A stretch of 46,145 nucleotides of DNA from an uncultured Lachnospiraceae bacterium. Lineage in GTDB: Bacteria > Bacillota > Clostridia > Lachnospirales > Lachnospiraceae. The translations under genes and the position numbers were made by a program. The stretch is taken from assembly GCA_947626775.1 (NCBI GenBank), contig CANQTL010000026.1, forward strand, positions 1 to 46,145, in the 5' to 3' direction. This document shows positions 16,300 to 24,310 of the stretch, one piece after another. Each line of letters begins with the position of its first letter. Positions within the stretch are counted from its first letter, which is position 1. The notes beneath the pieces are model-generated. The model was not told the origin of the DNA and did not search any database. It saw nothing but the letters and a program-made list of their open reading frames with translations.

Positions 16300-17097
16300 A
16301 TGGAACGGCAGTTACCGGGCGTATATACGGCAGTTCGCAGGGATCAAACGGAATATTTCCGCGCGTCGTTAACTTATCGCGCCAAACATATCAGCCTGGG
16401 CAGTTACGACCGCGCCGAGGACGCGCATCGGGCCTATCTGCTCGCCGGTTCTCTGCTCGCCGATCCCGCCGTCTCCCTGAACGATTACCGGGAAGATTCT
16501 CCCCTGCCTTTCGACAAATGGGTCTGTCTCATCAATTTCCGCGACAACGGCATCTACTTTGCGACGCCGATCTATGTCCGCCCGAAATTTTTTTACTATT
16601 ATTTTGCTCCGTCGGATTTTTTCATTTTTGATCTGGAAGACCTGTTCTACTATGCCACGCGCAGGATTTCGCGCCGGGGCGGGCATTTCTTTGTGGCGGA
16701 TTACGGGATGCAGATCAATATCATGAGCCGTTACGGGATCAAAAATTATGCCGTAGAAGGCAGAGACTTCCGCTTTATCAACGGAAACTCACAGGATATG
16801 CGCTATGAGAATATCGAGATCATCAACCGCTACCACGGCGTCTTTGCCGTGCGCGAGAAAGGAAAGATCCGCTACCGGGTCAGGATCCATGTGAAGGGCA
16901 ATCTCAACGTGGGCGTCTACGACTCCGAGGAGGAGGCCGCGGTCGCCTACAACAAGGCGGCGGATCTGCTGAAAAAGGCCGGCGTAAATAAGGCCTATGC
17001 CCTCAACTATATGGAGGGCATGCCGCCTGCCGTCTACGCCGACCTGTACGCTTCCATTAAAGTGTCTTCCGGTATCAGAAATTACCGCTGCGAATAA
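16300..17097 (+). CDS. AP2 / degenerate HNH / AP2 domain DNA-binding-like protein
   Basis: About 265 residues. Residues 6-50 (GVYTAVRRDQ... ISLGSYDRAEDAHRAYLLAG) and 178-224 (YHGVFAVREKG... VGVYDSEEEAAVAYNKAA) both follow the AP2 pattern of a short beta sheet followed by the E-E-A-A-x-A-Y helix. Between them, 128-176 resembles an HNH homing-endonuclease core: FINGNSQDMRYENIEIIN keeps the N-G and final Asn region, but the usual His residues are replaced (RDFRFING). In known AP2/HNH endonucleases AP2 binds DNA and HNH cuts; loss of the His residues suggests binding without cutting. GAGGAG precedes the chosen ATG by nine bases; a longer frame upstream lacks such support. Its 3' end overlaps the convergent GH25 gene by 16 bases. 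Function unknown; domain assignment is by eye. Confidence 0.72.
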   Translation: MERQLPGVYTAVRRDQTEYFRASLTYRAKHISLGSYDRAEDAHRAYLLAGSLLADPAVSLNDYREDSPLPFDKWVCLINFRDNGIYFATPIYVRPKFFYYYFAPSDFFIFDLEDLFYYATRRISRRGGHFFVADYGMQINIMSRYGIKNYAVEGRDFRFINGNSQDMRYENIEIINRYHGVFAVREKGKIRYRVRIHVKGNLNVGVYDSEEEAAVAYNKAADLLKKAGVNKAYALNYMEGMPPAVYADLYASIKVSSGIRNYRCE

Positions 17098-18293
17098 CCG
17101 ATAAAGCAGATGTTGAGATTCGCGTCTCCCTTGATGCCGTTCACCACGCCCGTGGAGGTATACTGCCACATCGCATACTGGTACGGATAATCCGGGATGT
17201 CCTCATCCTGGGAGAGCCACACGTCGTAATCCTGCAGCTTCGCAAGATCGATCTCCTTGAGCAGCCATTCCTTGTCCCCATAGAGCATCGGCACATAACC
17301 GCCCGCGCGCACGACCTCCAGAAACGAGGCTGCAATCGCCGTCCTGTCCTCCCTGCTAAGCCCGTCGATCCTAGACGCGTCGTTCGCGACAAACCCCATG
17401 TCAAAGGCGACCGGATACTTGATCGCCGTCTTGTACGGTTCAAGATTCTGCAGAACCAGATTTGCCTCCTGCACGGCCTCGTCCTGGCTGATCGCCTGAG
17501 AATAGAAGTAGACGCCCACACCCAGGCCCTCCGCGATCGCTCCCTCGATGTTTTCCTTGAAATTCTCATCCAGCGCAATCTGTCCCGTACTGTAGCCCCG
17601 GGAGCCGAGACGGATCATCACATAGTCCACGCCGGCGGTCTTCAGACCGGAGAAATTTACGCTCCCCGTCTCCCTGGAGATGTCAGCGCCGACATAGGAG
17701 ATTTTCTTTCCGTTCTCCATATACCGCTTCAGACCGGCCTTTTCCTCCAGCTTCGTGTAATCGTAGGTATTCTTGGTCAGATAAGGACTGATCAGGACCC
17801 ACTCCTCCTTGCCGTCCCGCGTCGTAACCAGCGTGTGTTTCCCGTCGGTGGACGGATCCTCCTGCGCCGCCTGCTCTGTCTTCTGCTGTTCTTCCTGTGC
17901 CTTTTTGGCAAAGTCCGGCTTGTCCTTTCTGGCTGAGCCTGTCTCCCCGTCCTCGTCGTCCGTCTCATCTGTTCTGTCCGCAGCAGACGGCGCGGCATTT
18001 TCCCCCGCCTGATCCTCCACCGGATACATGTCCCAGAAATCCAGATCCTCCGCGCGCAGCTTGGGCGATCCGGCGTCCTCCTGCGCTTCCTCTCCAGCTG
18101 TATCGGCCGCCGCCAGCTCTTCCGCCTGCATCTGCTCCTGCTGCGTCTTTCCGGCATGTCCGCCGCCCTGCTCCTTCTTGTTGCTCTGCAGTATGACGAA
18201 CAGAAGAAGCAGCACAAAAGCCGACACGCCCAGGATCATATAGACCACGGATATCCCGCCCTTCCCCGGTTCTTCCTCTCCCGGCAGTCTCAT
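17082..18293 (-). CDS. Membrane-anchored GH25 (lysozyme-fold) protein with altered active site
   Basis: About 403 residues: short cytoplasmic start, one membrane helix (VVYMILGVSAFVLLLLFVIL, near 16-36), an acidic Gln/Glu/Asp-rich linker of roughly 120 residues, and a GH25 barrel from about residue 198. GH25 muramidases cleave between MurNAc and GlcNAc using Asp in the first strand, a D-x-E pair, and a late Asp. Here the first Asp is kept (YVGADIS), but the D-x-E position reads AFDMG (GGG codon at 17394-17396) and the late D-L-N position reads ANLN. The catalytic acid Glu is thus absent, so the protein may bind rather than cut glycan strands. AAGGAG precedes ATG 18293. It overlaps the convergent AP2-like gene by 16 bases. 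Confidence 0.85.
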   Translation of the reverse strand: MRLPGEEEPGKGGISVVYMILGVSAFVLLLLFVILQSNKKEQGGGHAGKTQQEQMQAEELAAADTAGEEAQEDAGSPKLRAEDLDFWDMYPVEDQAGENAAPSAADRTDETDDEDGETGSARKDKPDFAKKAQEEQQKTEQAAQEDPSTDGKHTLVTTRDGKEEWVLISPYLTKNTYDYTKLEEKAGLKRYMENGKKISYVGADISRETGSVNFSGLKTAGVDYVMIRLGSRGYSTGQIALDENFKENIEGAIAEGLGVGVYFYSQAISQDEAVQEANLVLQNLEPYKTAIKYPVAFDMGFVANDASRIDGLSREDRTAIAASFLEVVRAGGYVPMLYGDKEWLLKEIDLAKLQDYDVWLSQDEDIPDYPYQYAMWQYTSTGVVNGIKGDANLNICFIGYSQR

Positions 18294-18388
18294 CGTTCTC
18301 TCCTTCTTTCCCAAAGCGGCGCGTCGCCCGCCGCATTGCCTATCTCTTCCACTGATGCTATACTGGTCTTGTCGCCATGACCTTACCT

Positions 18389-18417
18389 ATTGTATCATGG
18401 GAAAAATTTTTTGACAA
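18389..18417 (-). promoter_or_regulatory. Promoter of the GH25 gene
   Basis: Minus-strand TTGTCA (18412-18417), 17-base spacer, TACAAT (18389-18394). The leader to the GH25 ATG is about 90 bases. Confidence 0.7.
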
Positions 18418-18451
18418 CTTCTGCGCAGACCGACACGGAGGATTTTACGCC

Positions 18452-19447
18452 ATGAACCATATAAGACAAACGCTGACCGCTGCGCTGCTCGGCGCCGCCC
18501 TTCTTATGGGTTGCGGGCGAAACGCATCGCCCGTCACGCGGACGGGTTTCTATCTCGACACCGCGGTACAGATCACGCTGTACGACACGGACGGGGAGGC
18601 TGCCTGCGATGAGACAATGGACGCCTGTTTTGAACTGATAGACGGCTATGAAAAAATGTTCAGCGCCACCGTGGAGGGCTCGGATATCTGGAACATCAAT
18701 CACGCAAAAGGGCAGCCGGTGGCCGTCTCCGACGACACAGTCCGCCTGCTGCAGACCGCCCTGCGCTACTGCGAGCTGTCGGACGGCAGGGTCGATCTGA
18801 CCGTTCTGCCGCTAAGCGAGCTGTGGCATTTCGGCTCCGGAGACACCCCTCGCGTTCCCGACCGGGATGCCGCTGCGAACGCCCTTGCGCACATCGACTA
18901 CCGCGCGGTGAGGATAGACGGCAATACCGTGACGCTCACCGACCCTGCGGCCGCCATCGACCCGGGCTTCATCGCCAAGGGCTATATCGCCGACCGCCTG
19001 CGGGACTATCTGCTCTCCCGGGAAATCGGAAGCGCCTGCGTCAACCTGGGCGGCAATCTCGTCGCCATCGGCACGAAGCCCGGCGGCGCCCCCTACCGCA
19101 TCGGCATCCAGAAGCCTTTTGCCGACGAGGGTGAGACTGTCGCCGTCATCGACGTGACGGACGCTTCTGTCGTCTCCTCCGGCATCTACGAACGCTGTTT
19201 CTATGAGGGCGGCAAATTCTATCATCATCTGCTCGACACCGCGACGGGCTATCCCGCGGACAATGAGATAGCAGGCGTGACGATCCTCGCCCCCTCCTCC
19301 ACGGAGGCGGACGCTCTGTCTACCACCTGCTATTTTCTCGGCATCGACGAGGGACTTGCACTGATCGAAACCCTGGAGAACACGGAAGTTCTCTTCGTCA
19401 CTAAGGACGGCGAACTGATCTGTTCCGAGGGGTTCCCGCTGCCCTGA
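18452..19447 (+). CDS. apbE: ApbE-family FAD:protein FMN transferase, lipoprotein
   Basis: Transfers FMN from FAD to a Thr/Ser of target flavoproteins, at the outer face of the membrane. About 331 residues: signal peptide with lipobox LMGC, then the ApbE fold, with DPGFIAKGYIADRL, VNLGGNLVAIG, SSGIYERCF and YHHLLDTATGYPA, the last two being the usual flavin and metal binding segments. GGAGG lies ten bases before ATG 18452; an earlier in-frame start lacks this. RnfG and RnfD, whose FMN-attachment motifs are intact, are encoded 4-5 kb away and are the obvious substrates. It converges with the aldo/keto reductase gene; no terminator is evident in the 50-base gap. Confidence 0.93.
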   Translation: MNHIRQTLTAALLGAALLMGCGRNASPVTRTGFYLDTAVQITLYDTDGEAACDETMDACFELIDGYEKMFSATVEGSDIWNINHAKGQPVAVSDDTVRLLQTALRYCELSDGRVDLTVLPLSELWHFGSGDTPRVPDRDAAANALAHIDYRAVRIDGNTVTLTDPAAAIDPGFIAKGYIADRLRDYLLSREIGSACVNLGGNLVAIGTKPGGAPYRIGIQKPFADEGETVAVIDVTDASVVSSGIYERCFYEGGKFYHHLLDTATGYPADNEIAGVTILAPSSTEADALSTTCYFLGIDEGLALIETLENTEVLFVTKDGELICSEGFPLP

Positions 19448-19497
19448 TATAACCTCGCCAGCCTTCACAATTCTGTACAGGCCGCGCACGGTTCGGG

Positions 19498-20526
19498 CTA
19501 CACCCGCACCTCGCCGGCCAGCACCTTCTTATAATCTTCCAGATTCTTCTGTAAGAGCGTCGGCGTATCCAGACCGTAGGGACATTTGCTCTTACACTGA
19601 TTGCAGTGAATGCAGTTCTCGATCTTCTTCATCATGGCCTGCCCCGATTCATTCAGATTCTTCGCCGACGGAGAGCGCCTGAGTAAGAGCGACATCCTGG
19701 CACAGGTATTGATCTCGATCCCCATGGGGCAAGGCATACAGTAGCCGCAGCCCCGGCAGAAATCGCCGGACAGTTCCTCCCTGTCATGGCGGATGAGCGC
19801 CTCGAGCTCCTGTGTCATCATCGGCGGATTGTCGATGTATGAGAGGAACTCATCCAGCTCCGACTCCCGCTGAACGCCCCAGATCGGCAGCACATTGTCA
19901 TACTGCGCCAGATAGGCGTAAGCCGCGGCAGAGTTCGTGATCAGGCCGCCTGACAATGCTTTCATGGCGATAAAGCCCATATCGGCCTTCTTACATGCCT
20001 CCACCAGCTCGATGTCCTTGTCGGTCGCCAGATAGGAAAACGGAAACTGCAGCGTCTCGTAGAGACCGCTCTCCACCGCCTCATGCGCCACCGCCAGACG
20101 GTGGTTCGTGATGCCGATATGGCGTATCTTTCCCTGCGCCTTCGCCTCCAGCGCCGCCTCGTAGAGTCCCGTGCCGTCCCCCGGTTTCGGGCAGAAAGGC
20201 GGGTTGTGGAACTGGTACAGATCGATGTAATCCGTGCGCAGTTCTGTCAGGCTCGTCTCCAGATCTTTCCAAAAATCCGCAGCGTTCTTCGCCCCTGTCT
20301 TCGTCGCGATAAAAATCTGATCCCGTATTCCCGCAAAAGCCGTCCCCACCTTACTCTCGCTGTCGGTGTACCATCTGGCCGTGTCGAAGAAAGTGATGCC
20401 GTTGTCGTACGCCTTGCGCAGCAGCCGCACCGCCTCTTCCTCCGATATTCTCTGGATCGGCAGAGCGCCGAACGCATTTTTATTCGTTGTGATCCCGGTC
20501 CTGCCGAGCGTTACCTCATTCGTCAT
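19498..20526 (-). CDS. Aldo/keto reductase with C-terminal [4Fe-4S] ferredoxin domain
   Basis: About 342 residues. The N-terminal 260 form an AKR barrel with the tetrad visible: Asp in FFDTARWY, Tyr in the same segment, Lys in IATKTGA and His in QFHNPP. The C-terminal part holds iron-sulfur motifs CRGCGYCMPCP and CIHCNQCKSKCP. Such fusions are common in anaerobes, where the cluster domain may pass electrons from ferredoxin; substrate unknown. GGAGG is five bases upstream of ATG 20526; an earlier in-frame ATG (20550) lacks a site. It is 51 bases downstream of rnfB in the same direction and may be the last gene of the rnf message. Confidence 0.9.
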   Translation of the reverse strand: MTNEVTLGRTGITTNKNAFGALPIQRISEEEAVRLLRKAYDNGITFFDTARWYTDSESKVGTAFAGIRDQIFIATKTGAKNAADFWKDLETSLTELRTDYIDLYQFHNPPFCPKPGDGTGLYEAALEAKAQGKIRHIGITNHRLAVAHEAVESGLYETLQFPFSYLATDKDIELVEACKKADMGFIAMKALSGGLITNSAAAYAYLAQYDNVLPIWGVQRESELDEFLSYIDNPPMMTQELEALIRHDREELSGDFCRGCGYCMPCPMGIEINTCARMSLLLRRSPSAKNLNESGQAMMKKIENCIHCNQCKSKCPYGLDTPTLLQKNLEDYKKVLAGEVRV

Positions 20527-20577
20527 GTCTTCCTCCGTTTCCGCTTCCATGCTTATTACATACTGCCACCCGTCTGA

Positions 20578-21369
20578 CTACACAATGACCTTGCGCGGGC
20601 ACTTCTCCCTGCATGTGCCGCAGCCGGTGCATTTCTCCTGATCGATGCTCGCGTGGAAGTCCTCGATTGTGACCGCGTCCGCCGGACAGTTCTTCTTGCA
20701 GAGCTGGCACGCGATACAGCCCGCGTCGCAGGCCTTGATCGTCACCGGCCCCTTGTCCTTTGAGCTGCACGCCACGATGTGTCTGGCGTCATAGGGAACC
20801 AGCGTGATCAGATTCTTCGGACAGACGGCGACGCACTTGCCGCAGGCCTTGCAGGCCTCCTTATCCACCACTGCCACGCCGTTCACGATATGAATCGCGT
20901 CAAAAGGACACTCCTTCACACAGCTCCCATAGCCGAGACAGCCATAATTGCAGGACTTCGGCCCGCCGTTCGGCACGAAAGAGAGCATACGGCAGTCTTC
21001 GATCCCGCTGTACTCATAATCCGTCCGCGTGCGCTCCCTGTCTCCCGAACATCTGACAAACGCGACCATGTGCACGCTGTCTTCGGCCTCCACGCCCATG
21101 ATCTGCGCGACCTGTTTCCCGACCTTCTCACCGCCCACAGGACAGGCGTTTACCGGCGCCTCGCCCCTGGCGATGGCCGCAGCCAGACCCGAACAGCCCG
21201 CATAGCCGCAGCCGCCGCAGTTATTGCCCGGCAGAACGCCAAGCACAGCCTCCTCTTTCTCGTCCACTTCCACCTTGAATTTTATTCCCGCAACGCCGAG
21301 GAACAGCCCTACAAAAAGCCCAACCGCTCCCACCGTAAGCGTCGCCACCAATATTCCGGTCACACTCAT
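20578..21369 (-). CDS. rnfB: Rnf complex subunit B
   Basis: Ferredoxin-accepting iron-sulfur subunit, 263 residues. One N-terminal membrane helix is followed by the RnfB cluster motif CGGCGYAGC with a fourth Cys (51, 54, 59, 76), then repeated ferredoxin motifs: GCLGYGSCVKECP, CKACGKCVAVCP, CIACQLCKKNCP and CTGCGTCREKCP, i.e. room for about four further [4Fe-4S] clusters. It is the last of six rnf genes, 33 bases after rnfA with GGAG before its ATG. Confidence 0.96.
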   Translation of the reverse strand: MSVTGILVATLTVGAVGLFVGLFLGVAGIKFKVEVDEKEEAVLGVLPGNNCGGCGYAGCSGLAAAIARGEAPVNACPVGGEKVGKQVAQIMGVEAEDSVHMVAFVRCSGDRERTRTDYEYSGIEDCRMLSFVPNGGPKSCNYGCLGYGSCVKECPFDAIHIVNGVAVVDKEACKACGKCVAVCPKNLITLVPYDARHIVACSSKDKGPVTIKACDAGCIACQLCKKNCPADAVTIEDFHASIDQEKCTGCGTCREKCPRKVIV

Positions 21370-21402
21370 ATTATCTCCATTCCGCCTTTCCGCATTGTTC
21401 TG

Positions 21403-21981
21403 TTACAGCAGTCCCGAGAAACCGCAGAACGCGATTGCCATCAATCCCGCCGTGACCAGGACAATCGGCATCCCCCGAAAGGATTCCGGGATATCGTTAT
21501 ATGCCATCTTCTCCCTGATGCCGGCCAGGATCACAATGGAAACCGTGAATCCCACCGCCGTCGCGAAACCGTTTACCACTCCCGTCAGAATGCCGTAGTT
21601 TTTCTGCACGTTGGTGAGCGCCACGCCCAGCACCGCGCAGTTGGTCGTGATCAACGGCAGATATACGCCCAGCGCCTGATACAGAGGCTGCATAAACTTT
21701 TTCAGAAACATCTCCACGAACTGTACCAGCGCCGCAATGACAAGAATAAACACGATCGTCTGCAGATAGGTGATGTCAAGCGGCACGAGCAGATACTGAT
21801 AAATTGCGCCCGCCACCGCGGAGGCCAGCGTGATGACAAAGATGACCGCCACGCCCATGCCGGCTGCCGTGTTCGTCTTCTTGGACACGCCGAGGAAGGG
21901 ACACAGCCCCAGGAACTGGCTCAGCACCACATTATTGACAAGCGAGGACGCTATCAGGATCACCAGCAGATCTTTAACCAT
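21403..21981 (-). CDS. rnfA: Rnf complex subunit A
   Basis: Six-helix membrane subunit of 192 residues. With RnfE it forms the pseudo-symmetric core that holds an intramembrane [2Fe-2S] cluster; the ligand-type cysteines are seen in FLGLCPFLG (near 27) and TTNCAVLG (near 110). Its start overlaps the rnfE stop by eight bases, indicating translational coupling. Confidence 0.96.
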   Translation of the reverse strand: MVKDLLVILIASSLVNNVVLSQFLGLCPFLGVSKKTNTAAGMGVAVIFVITLASAVAGAIYQYLLVPLDITYLQTIVFILVIAALVQFVEMFLKKFMQPLYQALGVYLPLITTNCAVLGVALTNVQKNYGILTGVVNGFATAVGFTVSIVILAGIREKMAYNDIPESFRGMPIVLVTAGLMAIAFCGFSGLL

Positions 21982-22759
21982 TGTCCTTCCCCTCCTTTAT
22001 CTCTTCTATCGCAATCTCTTTCGGCCCGGTCTTCTGCTCTGCCCAAGCAGCCGGCGCGCTGCCCGCCCTGTCGTCATACAGCCTGCGCGCGCAGCCGGTA
22101 TCCGCGCAGTTTAAGCAGTCCGAACTGCAGCCGGACTGTATTCTGGACATATCCCTGCCCCTGCGCTCGCCGCTTATTTTGACCTTGTTCTGGATCGCCG
22201 TAAGAAGCGCCAGCACAAAGAACGCGCCCGGCGCCATGATAAAAATGCTCACCGGCACATAGCTCTCCGGCATCACGCGGACGCCGAAGATTTCTCCCGC
22301 GCCCAGAAGTTCTCTGACCGCGCCGATACAGGTAAGCGCCACCGAGAAGCCAAGGCCCATGCCGATGCCGTCAAACAGGGACGGGATCACGGGATTCTTG
22401 TAGGCATACGCCTCCGCGCGTCCCAGAATGATGCAATTGACCACGATCAGCGGAATGTAGATGCCAAGCGCGTCGTACAGGAAGGGGATAAATCCCTGCA
22501 GAAGAAGCTGCGCCACCGTCACAAAGGAAGCGATGATAACGATAAACGCCGGGATGCGCACCTTATCCGGTATGACGTGCCTGAGCAGAGAGATAAAGAC
22601 ATTGCTCAGCGCCAGCACCACCATCGTGGTCAGCCCCATACCCAGGCCGTTGATCGCCGAAGTCGTGACCGCCAGCGTCGGACACATTCCCAGCGTCAAT
22701 ACAAAAGTCGGGTTCTCTTTGATAATACCGTTGACAAGCCGTTCGCCTGCTCTATTCAT
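21974..22759 (-). CDS. rnfE: Rnf complex subunit E with Cys-rich C-terminal tail
   Basis: Six-helix membrane partner of RnfA. The core matches the family, with cluster cysteines in LGMCPTLAVT (near 26) and VNCIILGRAEAYA. The protein is 261 residues, about 50-60 longer than a typical RnfE. The extra tail starts after AIQNKVKIS and contains CSSDCLNCADTGC (C-x3-C-x2-C-x4-C), then an acidic end. The tail could bind a metal or iron-sulfur cluster, or be a redox-active Cys patch; I know no assigned function. The gene overlaps rnfG and rnfA by eight bases each, so the tail is not an annotation artefact of a long gap. Confidence 0.94.
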   Translation of the reverse strand: MNRAGERLVNGIIKENPTFVLTLGMCPTLAVTTSAINGLGMGLTTMVVLALSNVFISLLRHVIPDKVRIPAFIVIIASFVTVAQLLLQGFIPFLYDALGIYIPLIVVNCIILGRAEAYAYKNPVIPSLFDGIGMGLGFSVALTCIGAVRELLGAGEIFGVRVMPESYVPVSIFIMAPGAFFVLALLTAIQNKVKISGERRGRDMSRIQSGCSSDCLNCADTGCARRLYDDRAGSAPAAWAEQKTGPKEIAIEEIKEGKDNG

Positions 22760-23360
22760 TGACAGCGCCTCCTCCCAGTTTGGTACGGAAATAATACAGT
22801 CCGGCGTTCACGCCGTTCGTCACGGCGTTCGTCGTGATGGTGGCTCCTGAGATGGCGTCGATCTGATCGTCTGAGGTCGCCCCGTTCTTCGTGTACGCGA
22901 AGGATTCCGCCTGTCTGCCCGCGAACTGCGGCTTTAAAACCTCCTCCGCGCGCATACCGAGTCCCGCCGTCTCCGAGATGGACAGAATTGACATGCCGTT
23001 CACCGTGCCGTCCATGCGCACGCCGATCGAGAAAGTGATGTCGCCGCCGTAGCCCTCCTTCGTCGTCACCGTAATCACATAGCCCAGCGCATTGCCGGAT
23101 CCGTCTACGGCGCGCATCACCTCGTCAACGCTCTCCTGCGCAAATCCGGCTTCCGCCCAGTCCACGCCTTCGACCGGCTCAGCTTCCGCCGGCTCGAAAC
23201 CGTCCGCATCCGGAAAAACTTCTTGACAGGCCTCCTGTTTTTTCTTCGCCTCCTGTTCGGCGATGGGCTCCTTCGTAATCTGATAGACCACCCCGAGAAT
23301 CAGCCCCGCAACGATCGTGATCACAAGTATGATGCCTGTATTTTTCATCATTTCCTTCAT
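22752..23360 (-). CDS. rnfG: Rnf complex subunit G, covalent FMN protein
   Basis: Single N-terminal membrane helix (GIILVITIVAGLILGVVY) and an extracytoplasmic FMN-binding domain, 202 residues. The ApbE target motif DAISGAT is complete, with Thr 174 as the FMN attachment residue. Start overlaps the rnfD stop (ATGA). Works in electron transfer from RnfB towards RnfD/RnfC across the membrane. Confidence 0.96.
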   Translation of the reverse strand: MKEMMKNTGIILVITIVAGLILGVVYQITKEPIAEQEAKKKQEACQEVFPDADGFEPAEAEPVEGVDWAEAGFAQESVDEVMRAVDGSGNALGYVITVTTKEGYGGDITFSIGVRMDGTVNGMSILSISETAGLGMRAEEVLKPQFAGRQAESFAYTKNGATSDDQIDAISGATITTNAVTNGVNAGLYYFRTKLGGGAVNE

Positions 23361-24289
23361 GACTTCTCTCCCCCTTTACCAAACGCTTTCGGAAGAGTGA
23401 TCTTCTCAATGAGCGGCACAAGCAGATTCCCCAGGATGATCGCGTAGGAAACGCCCTCCGCCGAAGGCCCGAACAGGCGGAAGATCCCCGTGAGGATACC
23501 CAACAGGACGCCGAACAGGATCTGTCCGTTCTTCGTCACCGGCCTGGTCACATAGTCCGTAGCCATAAAAAACGCGCCCAGCATCAGACCGCCGCCCGCC
23601 AGATGCGCGGAGATATAGGCCCAGTCCAGTCCGTGTCCGCCGAAGAGACACAGAAAGATTACAAAACTCACGATATAGCTGCCCGGTATCCGCAGATCGA
23701 TCACACCCACCAGAATCAGGAAGCAGGCGCCGATCACGATGGCGATCATGGAAGTCTCTCCGATCGTTCCCGCGGTCCGCCCGATCACCATATCCAGTAT
23801 GTTGACGTCCAAGCCGTTTTTCAGATCGGCGAGCGGCGTCGCGCCCGTGTAGGCGTCACAGTCAAAATTCGTCATGATCGACGTGAAGGAGATCAACAGA
23901 AAACACCGCGCGCCCAGCGCCGGATTCATAAAATTCTGACCGAGCCCGCCGAACAGCATCTTCACCACCAGGATCGCAAACACCGCGCCGATCACGCCGA
24001 TCCACCACGGCGCGGACACCGGCAGATTCAGCGCCAGCAGCAGTCCCGTCACCACCGCCGAATAATCTCCTATCGTTATTTTCTTCTTACACACTTTTTC
24101 AAAAAGGTATTCTGTCAGCACAGCGGACGCCACCGTCACCAGAATGGTGATCAGCGCGCCGGCGCCGAAATTATAGATACCGAAGCCCGCCGCCGGAAGA
24201 AGCGCGATCACGACGGAAAGCATGATGCTGCTCGTTCCCATCTTCGATCTGATATGCGGATTGGACGATACCTTCATTAAACCACTCAT
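23357..24289 (-). CDS. rnfD: Rnf complex subunit D, covalent FMN membrane protein
   Basis: Multi-helix membrane subunit of 310 residues, part of the ion-translocating path. The FMN attachment motif DAYTGATPL places FMN on Thr 151. MLFGGLGQNFMNPALGAR is typical of the NqrB/RnfD family. It lies 21 bases after rnfC with GAGAGG eight bases before the ATG. Confidence 0.96.
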   Translation of the reverse strand: MSGLMKVSSNPHIRSKMGTSSIMLSVVIALLPAAGFGIYNFGAGALITILVTVASAVLTEYLFEKVCKKKITIGDYSAVVTGLLLALNLPVSAPWWIGVIGAVFAILVVKMLFGGLGQNFMNPALGARCFLLISFTSIMTNFDCDAYTGATPLADLKNGLDVNILDMVIGRTAGTIGETSMIAIVIGACFLILVGVIDLRIPGSYIVSFVIFLCLFGGHGLDWAYISAHLAGGGLMLGAFFMATDYVTRPVTKNGQILFGVLLGILTGIFRLFGPSAEGVSYAIILGNLLVPLIEKITLPKAFGKGGEKS

Positions 24290-24310
24290 CTCCGTATCCT
24301 CTCTCCTTTC

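Noticed and set aside
18411..18416. TTGACA as -35 of an apbE promoter on the plus strand
   Set aside because: The region 16-18 bases downstream (CACGGAGG) has no -10-like sequence; the same bases serve better as the minus-strand GH25 -35.
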